From Myxococcales bacterium (GTDB lineage: Bacteria; Myxococcota_A; Polyangia; Polyangiales; Ga0077539), in assembly GCA_016792845.1 (NCBI GenBank), contig JAEUKH010000029.1:434001-498000 (forward strand): 64,000 nucleotides of DNA, written 5' to 3'. Numbering within the stretch: the stretch's first letter is position 1; the number at the start of each line of letters is the position of its first letter. The translations under genes and the position numbers were made by a program. Below, piece by piece: positions 20,233 through 28,023 of this stretch. Under the pieces are notes generated by a model. It was given only the letters and a program-made list of their open reading frames with translations. It did not search any database and had not been told where the DNA came from.

Positions 20233-20875
20233 GCGGGGCGAGGCGCGCGAGGCACAGCATCCACCCGAGGCCGAGCAGCGTCGCGAGCTTCTGCACCATC
20301 GGCAGCGCCGTGAGCATCACCCCCCACCGGGGGAGCGACACCGCGTAGAGCACCGCGTCGAGGGTCACGAGCAGAACCAGGGCGTCGCCCATCGCGCGCA
20401 ACACCCGGTGCGACCCGAGGTGACGCGCGATCGCCGCGACGGCCATCACCAGGGCCGCGAGCGAGGCCGTCACCGCCAACAAGACCACCGCGGCGTGAAG
20501 GTGACCGAAGCGCAGGCTCGGCGTCAGCGGCACCGCCACGAGAGCGAGACACCCGACGGTGCCGACCCAGGCGAGCCAGCGCCCGCGCCGAGGGGCCACC
20601 GGCGTGATGACCCCGGCGAGGTGCCACCAGAGCGCCCCGAGGGCCCCACAGAGGGCCGCGAACGATGCCACCCCGAGGCGCGCGCCGAGCGCGTTGGGGG
20701 CGCCGTTGAGGGCCGTGGGCTGCGTGACGTCGCAGAGAAAATTCAACCAGAGGTCGTAGCCCTCGGCGCCGCGGTGAAACCACGTGCCGCCCGGGTAGAG
20801 GCCCGCCGCGAGGCCGTGAAGAAGCACGAAGAGACACACCATGGCCACCAGCACGCGCCCCATGCTCATCGCCAT
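20204..20875 (-). CDS. DUF998-like integral membrane protein
   Basis: About 223 residues from the ATG at 20875; alternative starts lie at 20905 (TTG) and at a nearby Met. It has around six hydrophobic segments. The first loop carries YPGGTWFHRG...NFLCD, resembling the DUF998 signature (Tyr-Pro-Gly-Gly followed by a Phe-x-x-Asp element). It is most likely an inner-membrane protein of unknown function. It is transcribed toward the acyltransferase gene, and the two genes overlap by 29 bases at their 3' ends. Confidence 0.75.
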   Translation of the reverse strand: MAMSMGRVLVAMVCLFVLLHGLAAGLYPGGTWFHRGAEGYDLWLNFLCDVTQPTALNGAPNALGARLGVASFAALCGALGALWWHLAGVITPVAPRRGRWLAWVGTVGCLALVAVPLTPSLRFGHLHAAVVLLAVTASLAALVMAVAAIARHLGSHRVLRAMGDALVLLVTLDAVLYAVSLPRWGVMLTALPMVQKLATLLGLGWMLCLARLAPLSAPRSETA

Positions 20876-20954
20876 GCTCGTGACAGAATATGTCTCGGGT
20901 TGCAAGGGTCGGGGCTAGACGCGGGGGCTCGGGGGAGGCACGGTTGCACGCATC

Positions 20955-21443
20955 ATGAGCGACGAGAGCGTGAACTTTCTGAGGCCCGAAGAGCAAGACC
21001 CCCGGTGTTGGAAGGCCAACGGCTGGACGGCACGGGTGACCAAGAACCTCGACGACGATGGGTGGGCCGTCGAGATGATCCGCGACGGCGAGTCAGAGCC
21101 CTCGCTGGTCGGCCCGTGGACCATGGGGCGCGACAAGAAGAACCCCAAACCCCTCGACACGAACGCGTTCAACACCCTGGTGAAGACTGTCACGGAGTTT
21201 CTTCAGCGGGCGGCTCAACAGCGGCGGGCGATGCTCCACAAGAGCGTGACCGTGAGCGACACGGCGGGGCTCCGGGTGCGGGTCGACCTCGACGTGCAGC
21301 CCGACGAAGACGACCCCCACGCCCTGCTCTCGGCGTGGGACGACGCCGGCGAGAAGCTCGGCTCTCAGCGGGTGATGCCGAACTTCAAGCTCTCTCCCGG
21401 CGCGGCCTCGAAGTGGGTCGACTCGGGGTACCGCACCGCGTGA
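20955..21443 (+). CDS. Conserved-looking hypothetical protein
   Basis: 162 residues, soluble, no signal peptide. It contains sharply patterned segments (DPRCWKANGWTARV, GWAVEMIRDGE, GPWTMGRDKKNPKPLD) that read like a conserved small domain, then a helical middle and a beta-type C-terminus. I recall similar myxobacterial hypothetical proteins but no function. It is divergent from the DUF998-like gene, with 79 bases between. Confidence 0.78.
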   Translation: MSDESVNFLRPEEQDPRCWKANGWTARVTKNLDDDGWAVEMIRDGESEPSLVGPWTMGRDKKNPKPLDTNAFNTLVKTVTEFLQRAAQQRRAMLHKSVTVSDTAGLRVRVDLDVQPDEDDPHALLSAWDDAGEKLGSQRVMPNFKLSPGAASKWVDSGYRTA

Positions 21444-21508
21444 GCCCTCGCCCCGCGGCCGCACAAAACACGACCCTCGCCGCGGCGGGTGCTACAACCC
21501 CGGGCACC

Positions 21509-22237
21509 ATGGCGCGCGCAGCTCTCGCACTCTGTCTCGGCCTCGCGGCGCTCGTCGCGCGGCCTTCGACCGCCGGGTGTGTGGCCTTCGGGGCCGCTCC
21601 GACCCGGGTCAACCTCATCGGGTCGCGGGTGTACGTCAGCCGGGTGGCCGCGCCGTGTGTGTTCACCACGGTGCTGACCACGGGCTGCTTCGCCTGGGTG
21701 CCCGAGGGCTTCGCCTTGCCGCCGCCGCAGCTCGGGCTGCGGGTCAACATGTTCGCCGCCACCGCCCGAGGTCGCATCGTCGCCGCCCTCGAAAACGGCG
21801 GCATCGCGTACACCGATGACCGCGGCGCCCACTGGGTTCAGAGCCGCATCGAGGGCGCGCCCTCACCCCGCTCGATCGCCTTCGACGACCGCGGCGAAAC
21901 GGGCGCCGCCGTGGGCCCCCTCGGCCAGTGGTGGAGCACCGACGACGGCGGCACCTCGTGGCGGCTCCGTCGCGAAGGCGGCCCCGTGGCAGACTACGTC
22001 GACGTGGCCGTGGCCGGGAGCTCGGTCGCCGTCAGCGACGCCCACGGGGGCGTGTACGTCTCGCTCGACGGCGGCCTCAGCGTGCGCAGCCTGGCCTCGC
22101 GGGTGCGCAACGCCATGCCCGTGATGAGCACCGCCGAGGGGGCCATCTGGGTGCGCCTTGAGGGCGCCCAATGGTGGCGCGTGGGCCGCGACGGCACCCT
22201 CGAACGGCGCGAGCGGAGCCCCTTCAGCGACCCCTGA
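21509..22237 (+). CDS. Secreted BNR/Ycf48-like beta-propeller protein
   Basis: 242 residues with a cleavable signal peptide (about 1-22, ending ARPSTAG). The mature part contains repeated Asp-box-like elements (YTDDRGAHW, STDDGGTSW, YVSLDGGLS), the hallmark of BNR/sialidase-type and Ycf48-like propellers. Only about four blades fit in this length, so it may be an incomplete propeller or an assembly-factor-like domain. No catalytic residues are identifiable. It lies 65 bases after the hypothetical gene upstream on the same strand. Confidence 0.75.
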   Translation: MARAALALCLGLAALVARPSTAGCVAFGAAPTRVNLIGSRVYVSRVAAPCVFTTVLTTGCFAWVPEGFALPPPQLGLRVNMFAATARGRIVAALENGGIAYTDDRGAHWVQSRIEGAPSPRSIAFDDRGETGAAVGPLGQWWSTDDGGTSWRLRREGGPVADYVDVAVAGSSVAVSDAHGGVYVSLDGGLSVRSLASRVRNAMPVMSTAEGAIWVRLEGAQWWRVGRDGTLERRERSPFSDP

Positions 22238-22245
22238 GCGCGGCC

Positions 22246-22590
22246 TCAACGCTGCGGCGGGCGGCGCTGCGAGAGAAGAAGGTAAGGCGCGCGCTCGACG
22301 GCCCCGGTCACGGCGTGGGTCAGCCGAAGCCCGTGACGCCCGCCCATGATGAGCCAGGCCGCGCCGTCGCTCGAATCGTCTACCAAGGCCGCCGTCGCTG
22401 CGGTGATGTTCACACTGTCAACATCGTCGACGCCCTCGACGCGCCAGGTGCCATCGAGGCCGGTCTCGCTCTCATAATCGAGGGCCCGAACGGGCTCCGG
22501 GGGCGAGATGGTCTTGAAGCGGAGCGAGAGGGGCGAGTCGCTCGCGGGGCCTTCGTCGACCTCGACCGAGACAAAGCGCGGTGCGTTCAT
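22246..22590 (-). CDS. Small hypothetical protein
   Basis: 114 residues, no recognised domain and no signal peptide. It fills the gap between the propeller gene and the TonB receptor gene on the opposite strand. The ATG start and coding-like composition support it modestly. An imperfect palindrome resembling the 19428-19450 operator lies inside it at 22405-22425. Alternatively the region could be non-coding. Confidence 0.5.
   Translation of the reverse strand: MNAPRFVSVEVDEGPASDSPLSLRFKTISPPEPVRALDYESETGLDGTWRVEGVDDVDSVNITAATAALVDDSSDGAAWLIMGGRHGLRLTHAVTGAVERAPYLLLSQRRPPQR
22405..22425. promoter_or_regulatory. Imperfect palindrome related to the 19428-19450 site
   Basis: The arms GATGTT and AACATC flank an ACA/TGT core with one mismatched pair. 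The TGTTCACA half is shared with the 23-base palindrome 3 kb upstream. It lies within a small ORF and 204 bases from the TonB receptor start, so it could be chance. Confidence 0.3.
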
Positions 22591-22628
22591 CTGCGGGGGC
22601 GTAGCACGGGCTGTGGTAGCTTCGCGAG

Positions 22629-24662
22629 GTGCGTCGGGTCGTGGTGCTTGCGCTCGGGGTCGTGGTGCCGTCTACGTTGCGGGCACAGCCTCGCGAGGCG
22701 ACCCGGGCCGCACCCGAGGCGGCGATGCAAGAGGTCACCGTGCGCGGTCGCACGAGCCCGCGCGAGCCCTGGCGGCGTGACCTCGCGGCGGCCGATCTCG
22801 CGCGCATGGCGGGCACCCGCGGCGACCCGCTCCTGGCCGTTCAGAACCTCCCCGGGGTGGGCCGAACGCCCTTCGGCCTGGGGGCCTTCGTGCTCCGCGG
22901 GAGCGACCCTGAAGACACCCTGGTGACCCTCGAATCGCAGCCCATCGGGCTCGCGTTTCATCTCTACGGCCTCGCGACCACCTTGGCCTCAGAGCTCGTC
23001 GATCGGGTCGAGGTCTTGCCGGGCAATTTTTCAGCGCGCTACGGCCGCGTCTCGGGCGGCGTGGTGAACGTGGTGATGCGCGCCCCGGCGCGCGATCGGG
23101 TGCGGGCGAGCGCCGACCTCGACGTGCTCGACGCGGGGGCCTTCGCGAGCGTGCCCCTCGGTCGTCGGGCGTCGATCGCGTTCGGGGCGCGTCGGAGCTG
23201 GCTCGACGGCGCCCTCGCGGTGTTCGCGCCGTCTCAAGCGGGGCAGTCGTTTGTGCGGCTCCCGCGTTACTGGGATTGGCAGGTCGCCTTTGACGCCGAC
23301 CCCAGCGCCCGCGATGCGGTGCGCCTCGTCGGCTCAGGCAGCGACGACGCCCTCGGGCTGCGACTCTCGGAGCCCAACGCCGAAGACCCCTCGCTGCGCG
23401 GAGACCTCTCGTCGCGCACGGCCTTTCACGGCCTTCAGGGCCGATGGTTGCGCCGCATCGGGGCGCGGGTGACGCACCTCGTGGCGCCGTCGGTGGGCTA
23501 CCAGCGCACCGTGGCCAACGCCGGGCCTGCGGTTCACTATGACATCGCGACGCTCACCGTGGGGCTCCGAGATGAGCTCGAATTCAGGCCCAATGCGCGT
23601 CTGCGAGGCACCCTCGGGCTCGACCTCCAGATGGGCACGACCGAGGTCGCCCTTCGCGCGCCGCCGCTCAGTCAGAACGGCATCACCGACCCTCAAGGGG
23701 CGACCGAGCTCGTGTCACACCGCGGCGCGTGGCGCTTCGTCAACCCGGGCCTCTTCGCCGAGCTGGTGATCGACGCCTCGGCGGCGCTGCGGCTCGTGGC
23801 GGGGCTGCGCGTCGACCATTTCAGTCGCTTCGGGATCACCACCGTCGACCCCAGGGTCACCGCGACGGTGCGCCTCGATCGAAGGCTCTCGGCGCGCTTC
23901 GGTCTGGGGCTCTACGCGACCCCGCCGCGGGGGTACTTCGTGCTGCCGGGTTTCGGCAACCCAGACCTCGGCAACGAGCGGTGGACCCACGTCGCGGCGG
24001 GCTTCGTGATGGAGCTCGTCTCGGGTGTGCTCGAGCTCACCGGCGATGCGTTTTACAAGCTCGGTCACGACGTGGTGGCGCCCTCGACGGCGCGGGTCGA
24101 CCGCGGGGCGGGGCTCGAACCGCTGCGCTTCGCCAACACGGGCGAGGCCGAGAGCATCGGCGGCGAATGGATGCTCAGGCTCCACCCCTCGCGACGCCTT
24201 CCGCTGTTCGGCTGGCTCGCGTACACGCACCAGCGGGTCTTGCGGCGCGACCTCCCGGGGCTGCCGCGGTACCCCTCGACGTGGGATCAGCCCCACCTCT
24301 TGACGGTCCTCCTCGGGGCCTCTCTCGGCCGCGGATGGGAGCTCGGGTTTCGCGTTCGCAGCACCTCGGGGCTCACCGAACCGCGGGTGACCGGCGCGCT
24401 CTACGACACCAACCGCGACGTCTCGCTGAGCCGGGTCGACCCCGCAGACCCCGGGCGCCTGCCGGCCTATTGGGCCCTCGACCTGAGGGTCTCGAAGCGC
24501 TTTCGCGCCGGGCCACTGAACCTCGAAGCCGTGCTCGAGGTGCTCAACGCGACCAACCGCAGCAACGCCGAGTCGCGAATCTACGCCTGGGATCGCCGTT
24601 CGAGCATCTTTGTGACCGGGCTCCCCATTGTGCCGAGCCTGGGCCTGCGCGGAAGCTACTGA
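22629..24662 (+). CDS. TonB-dependent outer-membrane receptor
   Basis: 677 residues from a GTG start. A signal peptide (about 1-19, ending LRAQ) is followed by a TonB-box-like MQEVTVRG and a plug domain. The plug shows the typical blocks DPLLAVQNLPGV, VLRGSDPEDTLVTLESQPIG and VEVLPGNFSARYGRVSGGVVNV. The rest (about 160-677) is an alternating hydrophobic beta barrel ending in an aromatic residue (GLRGSY). It should import a ligand across the outer membrane using TonB energy; the ligand is unknown. No Fur-box or riboswitch was recognised upstream. No TonB/ExbBD or periplasmic binding gene is adjacent. Confidence 0.9.
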   Translation: MRRVVVLALGVVVPSTLRAQPREATRAAPEAAMQEVTVRGRTSPREPWRRDLAAADLARMAGTRGDPLLAVQNLPGVGRTPFGLGAFVLRGSDPEDTLVTLESQPIGLAFHLYGLATTLASELVDRVEVLPGNFSARYGRVSGGVVNVVMRAPARDRVRASADLDVLDAGAFASVPLGRRASIAFGARRSWLDGALAVFAPSQAGQSFVRLPRYWDWQVAFDADPSARDAVRLVGSGSDDALGLRLSEPNAEDPSLRGDLSSRTAFHGLQGRWLRRIGARVTHLVAPSVGYQRTVANAGPAVHYDIATLTVGLRDELEFRPNARLRGTLGLDLQMGTTEVALRAPPLSQNGITDPQGATELVSHRGAWRFVNPGLFAELVIDASAALRLVAGLRVDHFSRFGITTVDPRVTATVRLDRRLSARFGLGLYATPPRGYFVLPGFGNPDLGNERWTHVAAGFVMELVSGVLELTGDAFYKLGHDVVAPSTARVDRGAGLEPLRFANTGEAESIGGEWMLRLHPSRRLPLFGWLAYTHQRVLRRDLPGLPRYPSTWDQPHLLTVLLGASLGRGWELGFRVRSTSGLTEPRVTGALYDTNRDVSLSRVDPADPGRLPAYWALDLRVSKRFRAGPLNLEAVLEVLNATNRSNAESRIYAWDRRSSIFVTGLPIVPSLGLRGSY

Positions 24663-24685
24663 GGGCGTACACTCGCGGCCCCACC

Positions 24686-26014
24686 ATGCAAGAGCGCCCG
24701 GTAGACCCGTCATTGCAGCTGCTCATCGACGCCCTCGGCCTCGCCCCTGACAACGCGCCGCTGCGGCTCCATGTGGCCGCGAGCCTTGAGCAGCGGGCCC
24801 AACATCGTCAGGCGCTTGAGCACTTCGCGAGGCTCTACCTCGACCCGCAGCACGGCGTCACGGCGCGCCTCGGCGCCGGGCGATGCTACCTCGCGCTCGG
24901 CGACCTCGACGGCGCCGCCACGCAGCTCAACGCGCTCCTCGATGCGGTGCCCGAGCACGCCATGGGGCTCTTGCTGCGGGCGCGGGTGTACGAGAAAAAG
25001 CGCGATCACAAGGCGGCCCGCCGCGACTACGAGCGCGCGGTCTCGCTCGACCCCGGCCTCGCCGACACCGCCCTGTGGGACGCCCTGGTGCCCGCCGCAG
25101 AGACCGCCGAGGCCAGGCCCGAGGCCGCTCCCGAGGCGCCCGCCGCGGGGCGCGAGGCCGTGCGCTTCGAGCAGGTGGGCGGGCTCGAAGAGCTCAAAGA
25201 TCGCATCAGGATGCGCATCATTCACCCCTTCAAGCGCCCCGAGCTCTTTCAGGCTTACGGCAAGCGGGCGGGGGGCGGCATCCTCTTTTATGGGCCGCCG
25301 GGTTGCGGCAAGACCTTTCTGGCACGGGCGACGGCGGGCGAGTGCGGTGCGCACTTTCTCTCGGTGGGCCTGCACGAGGTGCTCGACATGTGGATCGGCA
25401 ACTCTGAAAAGCAGCTCCACGCGCTCTTTGACGAGGCCCGCCGCCGCGCGCCCTCGGTGCTGTTCTTTGATGAGGTCGACGCCCTCGGGGTGCAGCGCTC
25501 GAAGCTCCAGAGCGGGGCGATGCGCGGTGTGATCACCCAGTTTCTCTCTGAGCTCGACGGGTTCGCTTCAAAGAATGACCGCGTGCTGGTGATCGGCGCG
25601 ACGAACACCCCGTGGGATCTCGACTCGGCCTTTCGACGCCCGGGGCGCTTCGATCAGGTGTTGTTCGTGCCGCCGCCCGACGCCCCGGCGCGGGGGCAGA
25701 TTCTTCGCTTGAAGCTCAAAGACAAGCCCCAACAGGCCCTCGACGTCGAGCGCATCGCGGCCCTCACCGAAGGCTTCTCGGGGGCCGACCTCGAACACCT
25801 GGTCGAGAGCGCCACCGAGCTCGCGATCCAACAGGCCATGCGCTCGGGGCGCATCGAGCCCCTCACCATGGTGATGCTCGAGACCGCCCGGGCCCGGCTC
25901 AAGCCCACCACCCGCGAGTGGTTTCAGACCGCGAAGAACTACGCGCAGTACTCCAATGAGGGCGGCCAATACGACGAGATCGCCGACTACCTCCGCCGCG
26001 CGAAGCTCGTATGA
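24686..26014 (+). CDS. AAA+ ATPase with N-terminal TPR region
   Basis: 442 residues from the ATG at 24686. The N-terminal 130 residues form TPR-like helices. A classical AAA domain of the Cdc48/FtsH/proteasome-ATPase type follows: Walker A GPPGCGKT at 203-210, Walker B VLFFDEVDAL around 258-267, and the second region of homology with FRRPGRFDQ (arginine finger). A C-terminal helical lid (ALTEGFSGADLEHLVESATE) is present. It is likely an oligomeric unfoldase or remodelling ATPase with a TPR adaptor. No protease partner is encoded here. It is coupled by an ATGA overlap to a TPR membrane protein, which is a candidate partner. Confidence 0.9.
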   Translation: MQERPVDPSLQLLIDALGLAPDNAPLRLHVAASLEQRAQHRQALEHFARLYLDPQHGVTARLGAGRCYLALGDLDGAATQLNALLDAVPEHAMGLLLRARVYEKKRDHKAARRDYERAVSLDPGLADTALWDALVPAAETAEARPEAAPEAPAAGREAVRFEQVGGLEELKDRIRMRIIHPFKRPELFQAYGKRAGGGILFYGPPGCGKTFLARATAGECGAHFLSVGLHEVLDMWIGNSEKQLHALFDEARRRAPSVLFFDEVDALGVQRSKLQSGAMRGVITQFLSELDGFASKNDRVLVIGATNTPWDLDSAFRRPGRFDQVLFVPPPDAPARGQILRLKLKDKPQQALDVERIAALTEGFSGADLEHLVESATELAIQQAMRSGRIEPLTMVMLETARARLKPTTREWFQTAKNYAQYSNEGGQYDEIADYLRRAKLV

Positions 26015-27078
26015 GCGACCCCAAAGACCACGCCCGGCGCGCCGCCAAGAAGGCCCGGGTGGCCCTTGAGCTAGAGCGCTATCGAGTGGCCGAGACCCTC
26101 GCCCGCGAGGCCCTCTCGCACGACCCCGGCGACGACGACGCGCTGGTGCTCCTCGCGCGGGCTCAGATCGGCCGCGGCGCCTTCGACGAAGCCCTCGCCA
26201 CGCTCGAGAGCGCCCTCGCGGTCGACCCCTCAAACGGGTATCACCATTACCTTGTCGGTTTCGCGCTTCAATGTAAGGGCGAATACCGCGCTTCGATGGC
26301 AGCCTTCGAGACCGCGGTGTCGTTCGAGCCAGAGTTCGCGCGGTATCACGTTCGGCTCGCCCTCGCACAGGTCGAGTCGGGGCAGCCCGAGGCGGCGCTC
26401 GCCTCGGTGCAGCGCGCCCTCTCGCTGGGGCCTGAAGATGACGTCGTGCTCGAGACCGCGGCGCGGGTGCTCGGGCAGGCGCGGGCCCTCGACGAGGCCG
26501 AGGCCGTGGCGCGACGGCTCCTCAAGCAACAGCCCGACTCGAGCGCGACCTTCTGCCGCCTCGCCTGGGTGCTCAACGAGCGCCGACGATACCCCGAGGC
26601 GTGCGAGATGGCCGAGGCGGCGCTGCGCATCGACCCCAACAACCACGTCGCGTGGGCCAACCTCGGATACGCCCTCTATGAGCGGGCGCTCTATGCGCAG
26701 TCGATCGAGGCCAGCCGTCGCGCGCTGTTGCTGAGGCCCTCGCTCCAGTCGGCGATGATCAACCTCGTGAGCGCGCTGCGGGTCACCGGGCAATACGAAG
26801 AGGCATTTCAGCTCGCGGCCCGGGCGCACCTGCGCGACCGCCACAACAAGACCTTGGCGAAGCTCCTTCGAGAGACCCGGAGCGCGTACGAAGGCGCCTC
26901 GGCCTCGGGCATGCAGCGGGTGGTGCTGCTGGCCATGCTGCTCACCATGGTGGCCCTTACGGGCATCGTGTGGCCCTGGGCCAGCGTGATTCTTGGGCTC
27001 GTGTTGCTCGGCGCGGCGGTGTTGGCCTGGCGTCGTGTGCCGCTCAGGCTGCCGCCCGTCAAAGCGAAGCGCGAGTGA
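26011..27078 (+). CDS. TPR-repeat protein with C-terminal transmembrane segments
   Basis: 355 residues starting at an ATG that overlaps the upstream AAA+ gene (ATGA). Residues 1-290 contain about eight TPR units with the usual Ala/Gly-x-x-Tyr/Phe-x-x-Ala and Pro spacing (ALAVDPSNGYHHYLVGFALQ, ALRIDPNNHVAWANLGYALY). Residues about 299-345 form two hydrophobic segments. The TPR domain is probably cytoplasmic, displaying a protein-binding surface at the membrane for its AAA+ partner. The pairing is inferred from the overlap. Confidence 0.88.
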   Translation: MSDPKDHARRAAKKARVALELERYRVAETLAREALSHDPGDDDALVLLARAQIGRGAFDEALATLESALAVDPSNGYHHYLVGFALQCKGEYRASMAAFETAVSFEPEFARYHVRLALAQVESGQPEAALASVQRALSLGPEDDVVLETAARVLGQARALDEAEAVARRLLKQQPDSSATFCRLAWVLNERRRYPEACEMAEAALRIDPNNHVAWANLGYALYERALYAQSIEASRRALLLRPSLQSAMINLVSALRVTGQYEEAFQLAARAHLRDRHNKTLAKLLRETRSAYEGASASGMQRVVLLAMLLTMVALTGIVWPWASVILGLVLLGAAVLAWRRVPLRLPPVKAKRE

Positions 27079-27090
27079 CCCGGCGCGGGC

Positions 27091-27975
27091 TCAGCGGATC
27101 TGAACCCACCCGCGACCCGGCACGCGACAATAGAGGAGGTTGAAGGCCATCGTGGCTTCGATCTCGGGGTCGCTGACCCGCACCGGCGAGCGGCCGTCAC
27201 GGGCGACGAGCCGCGCGACTCGGCCGTCGGCGAGAAGCTCCATCCTGAGGTCGAGCTCGAGCGGCTCGACCACGGTGCCGTTGCGGCGCAAGGTGTCTTC
27301 GAGCTCGAGCATCTGGTGCGCTTCGTTGAGCGAACCCAAGAAGAAGGCCGATTGGATCTCGCGGGCGTTCTCGTGGGTGGCGGCGCGCAGCGCGGCGAGG
27401 TCGCGGCGGTCGACCGCGGCCCAGAACTGTCGGTACTGATCGAGCAGCTCGGCGGCGGTGGGCTCGTCGAGGGTGAGGCGTTCGGCGCGGCTCCAGAGCC
27501 ACGGTTGGAAGGGCGTCTGGAGCGCGAAGGCGACGCGCCCGAGGGCCTGCGTCTCGGTCTCGGCGAGCACCGCCATGGGCCCCGGCGTGACGATGCTGGG
27601 CGCATCGACGGCGGGGTCGAGAGACTGAAAGCGTTGCCCCTCGAAGGCCAGGCCCGCGAGGCGACGACGCGCCCCGTCGGGGGCGCTCATCGGGCGAATG
27701 GTGACCTCGGCCACGCAGGCCGCCCCGGGTCGCGAGAGCAGGGCCGGGTCGCCGTTGCCGAGGCGCCCCGCCGAGAGGCTCATGGTGAGCACGTTGTCGC
27801 CCGTCAAGAGCGATTGATTGAGCGGCAGCTCGGTTGAAATCTCAGTGTCTGAGACGTCGTAGCTCAACACCGGGAGGTCGTTGAGGCGAAGCTCGAAGCG
27901 ACACCGCCTGACCTCAAGCGCCAGGGTAAAGAGCGGTGTAGCAGGCGGCGGGAGCGGTGCGTCGTGTGGTGGCAT
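27091..27975 (-). CDS. T6SS-linked hypothetical protein with NTF2-like C-terminal region
   Basis: 294 residues. The N-terminal half is beta-rich. The C-terminal half (about 170-294) shows a helix LDQYRQFWAAVDRRDLAALRAA followed by strands ending in a Trp-containing strand, which resembles an NTF2/SnoaL-like fold. It lies immediately downstream of the 577-residue putative T6SS cargo gene on the same strand (48 bases apart). An immunity or cargo-handling role is possible but is inference. No signal peptide was seen, which fits a cytosolic protein. Confidence 0.65.
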   Translation of the reverse strand: MPPHDAPLPPPATPLFTLALEVRRCRFELRLNDLPVLSYDVSDTEISTELPLNQSLLTGDNVLTMSLSAGRLGNGDPALLSRPGAACVAEVTIRPMSAPDGARRRLAGLAFEGQRFQSLDPAVDAPSIVTPGPMAVLAETETQALGRVAFALQTPFQPWLWSRAERLTLDEPTAAELLDQYRQFWAAVDRRDLAALRAATHENAREIQSAFFLGSLNEAHQMLELEDTLRRNGTVVEPLELDLRMELLADGRVARLVARDGRSPVRVSDPEIEATMAFNLLYCRVPGRGWVQIR

Positions 27976-28023
27976 TGCAGACCTGTCTCTTTTGAAGTCT
28001 CAAAGAATGTCAAACCCAGGCCA

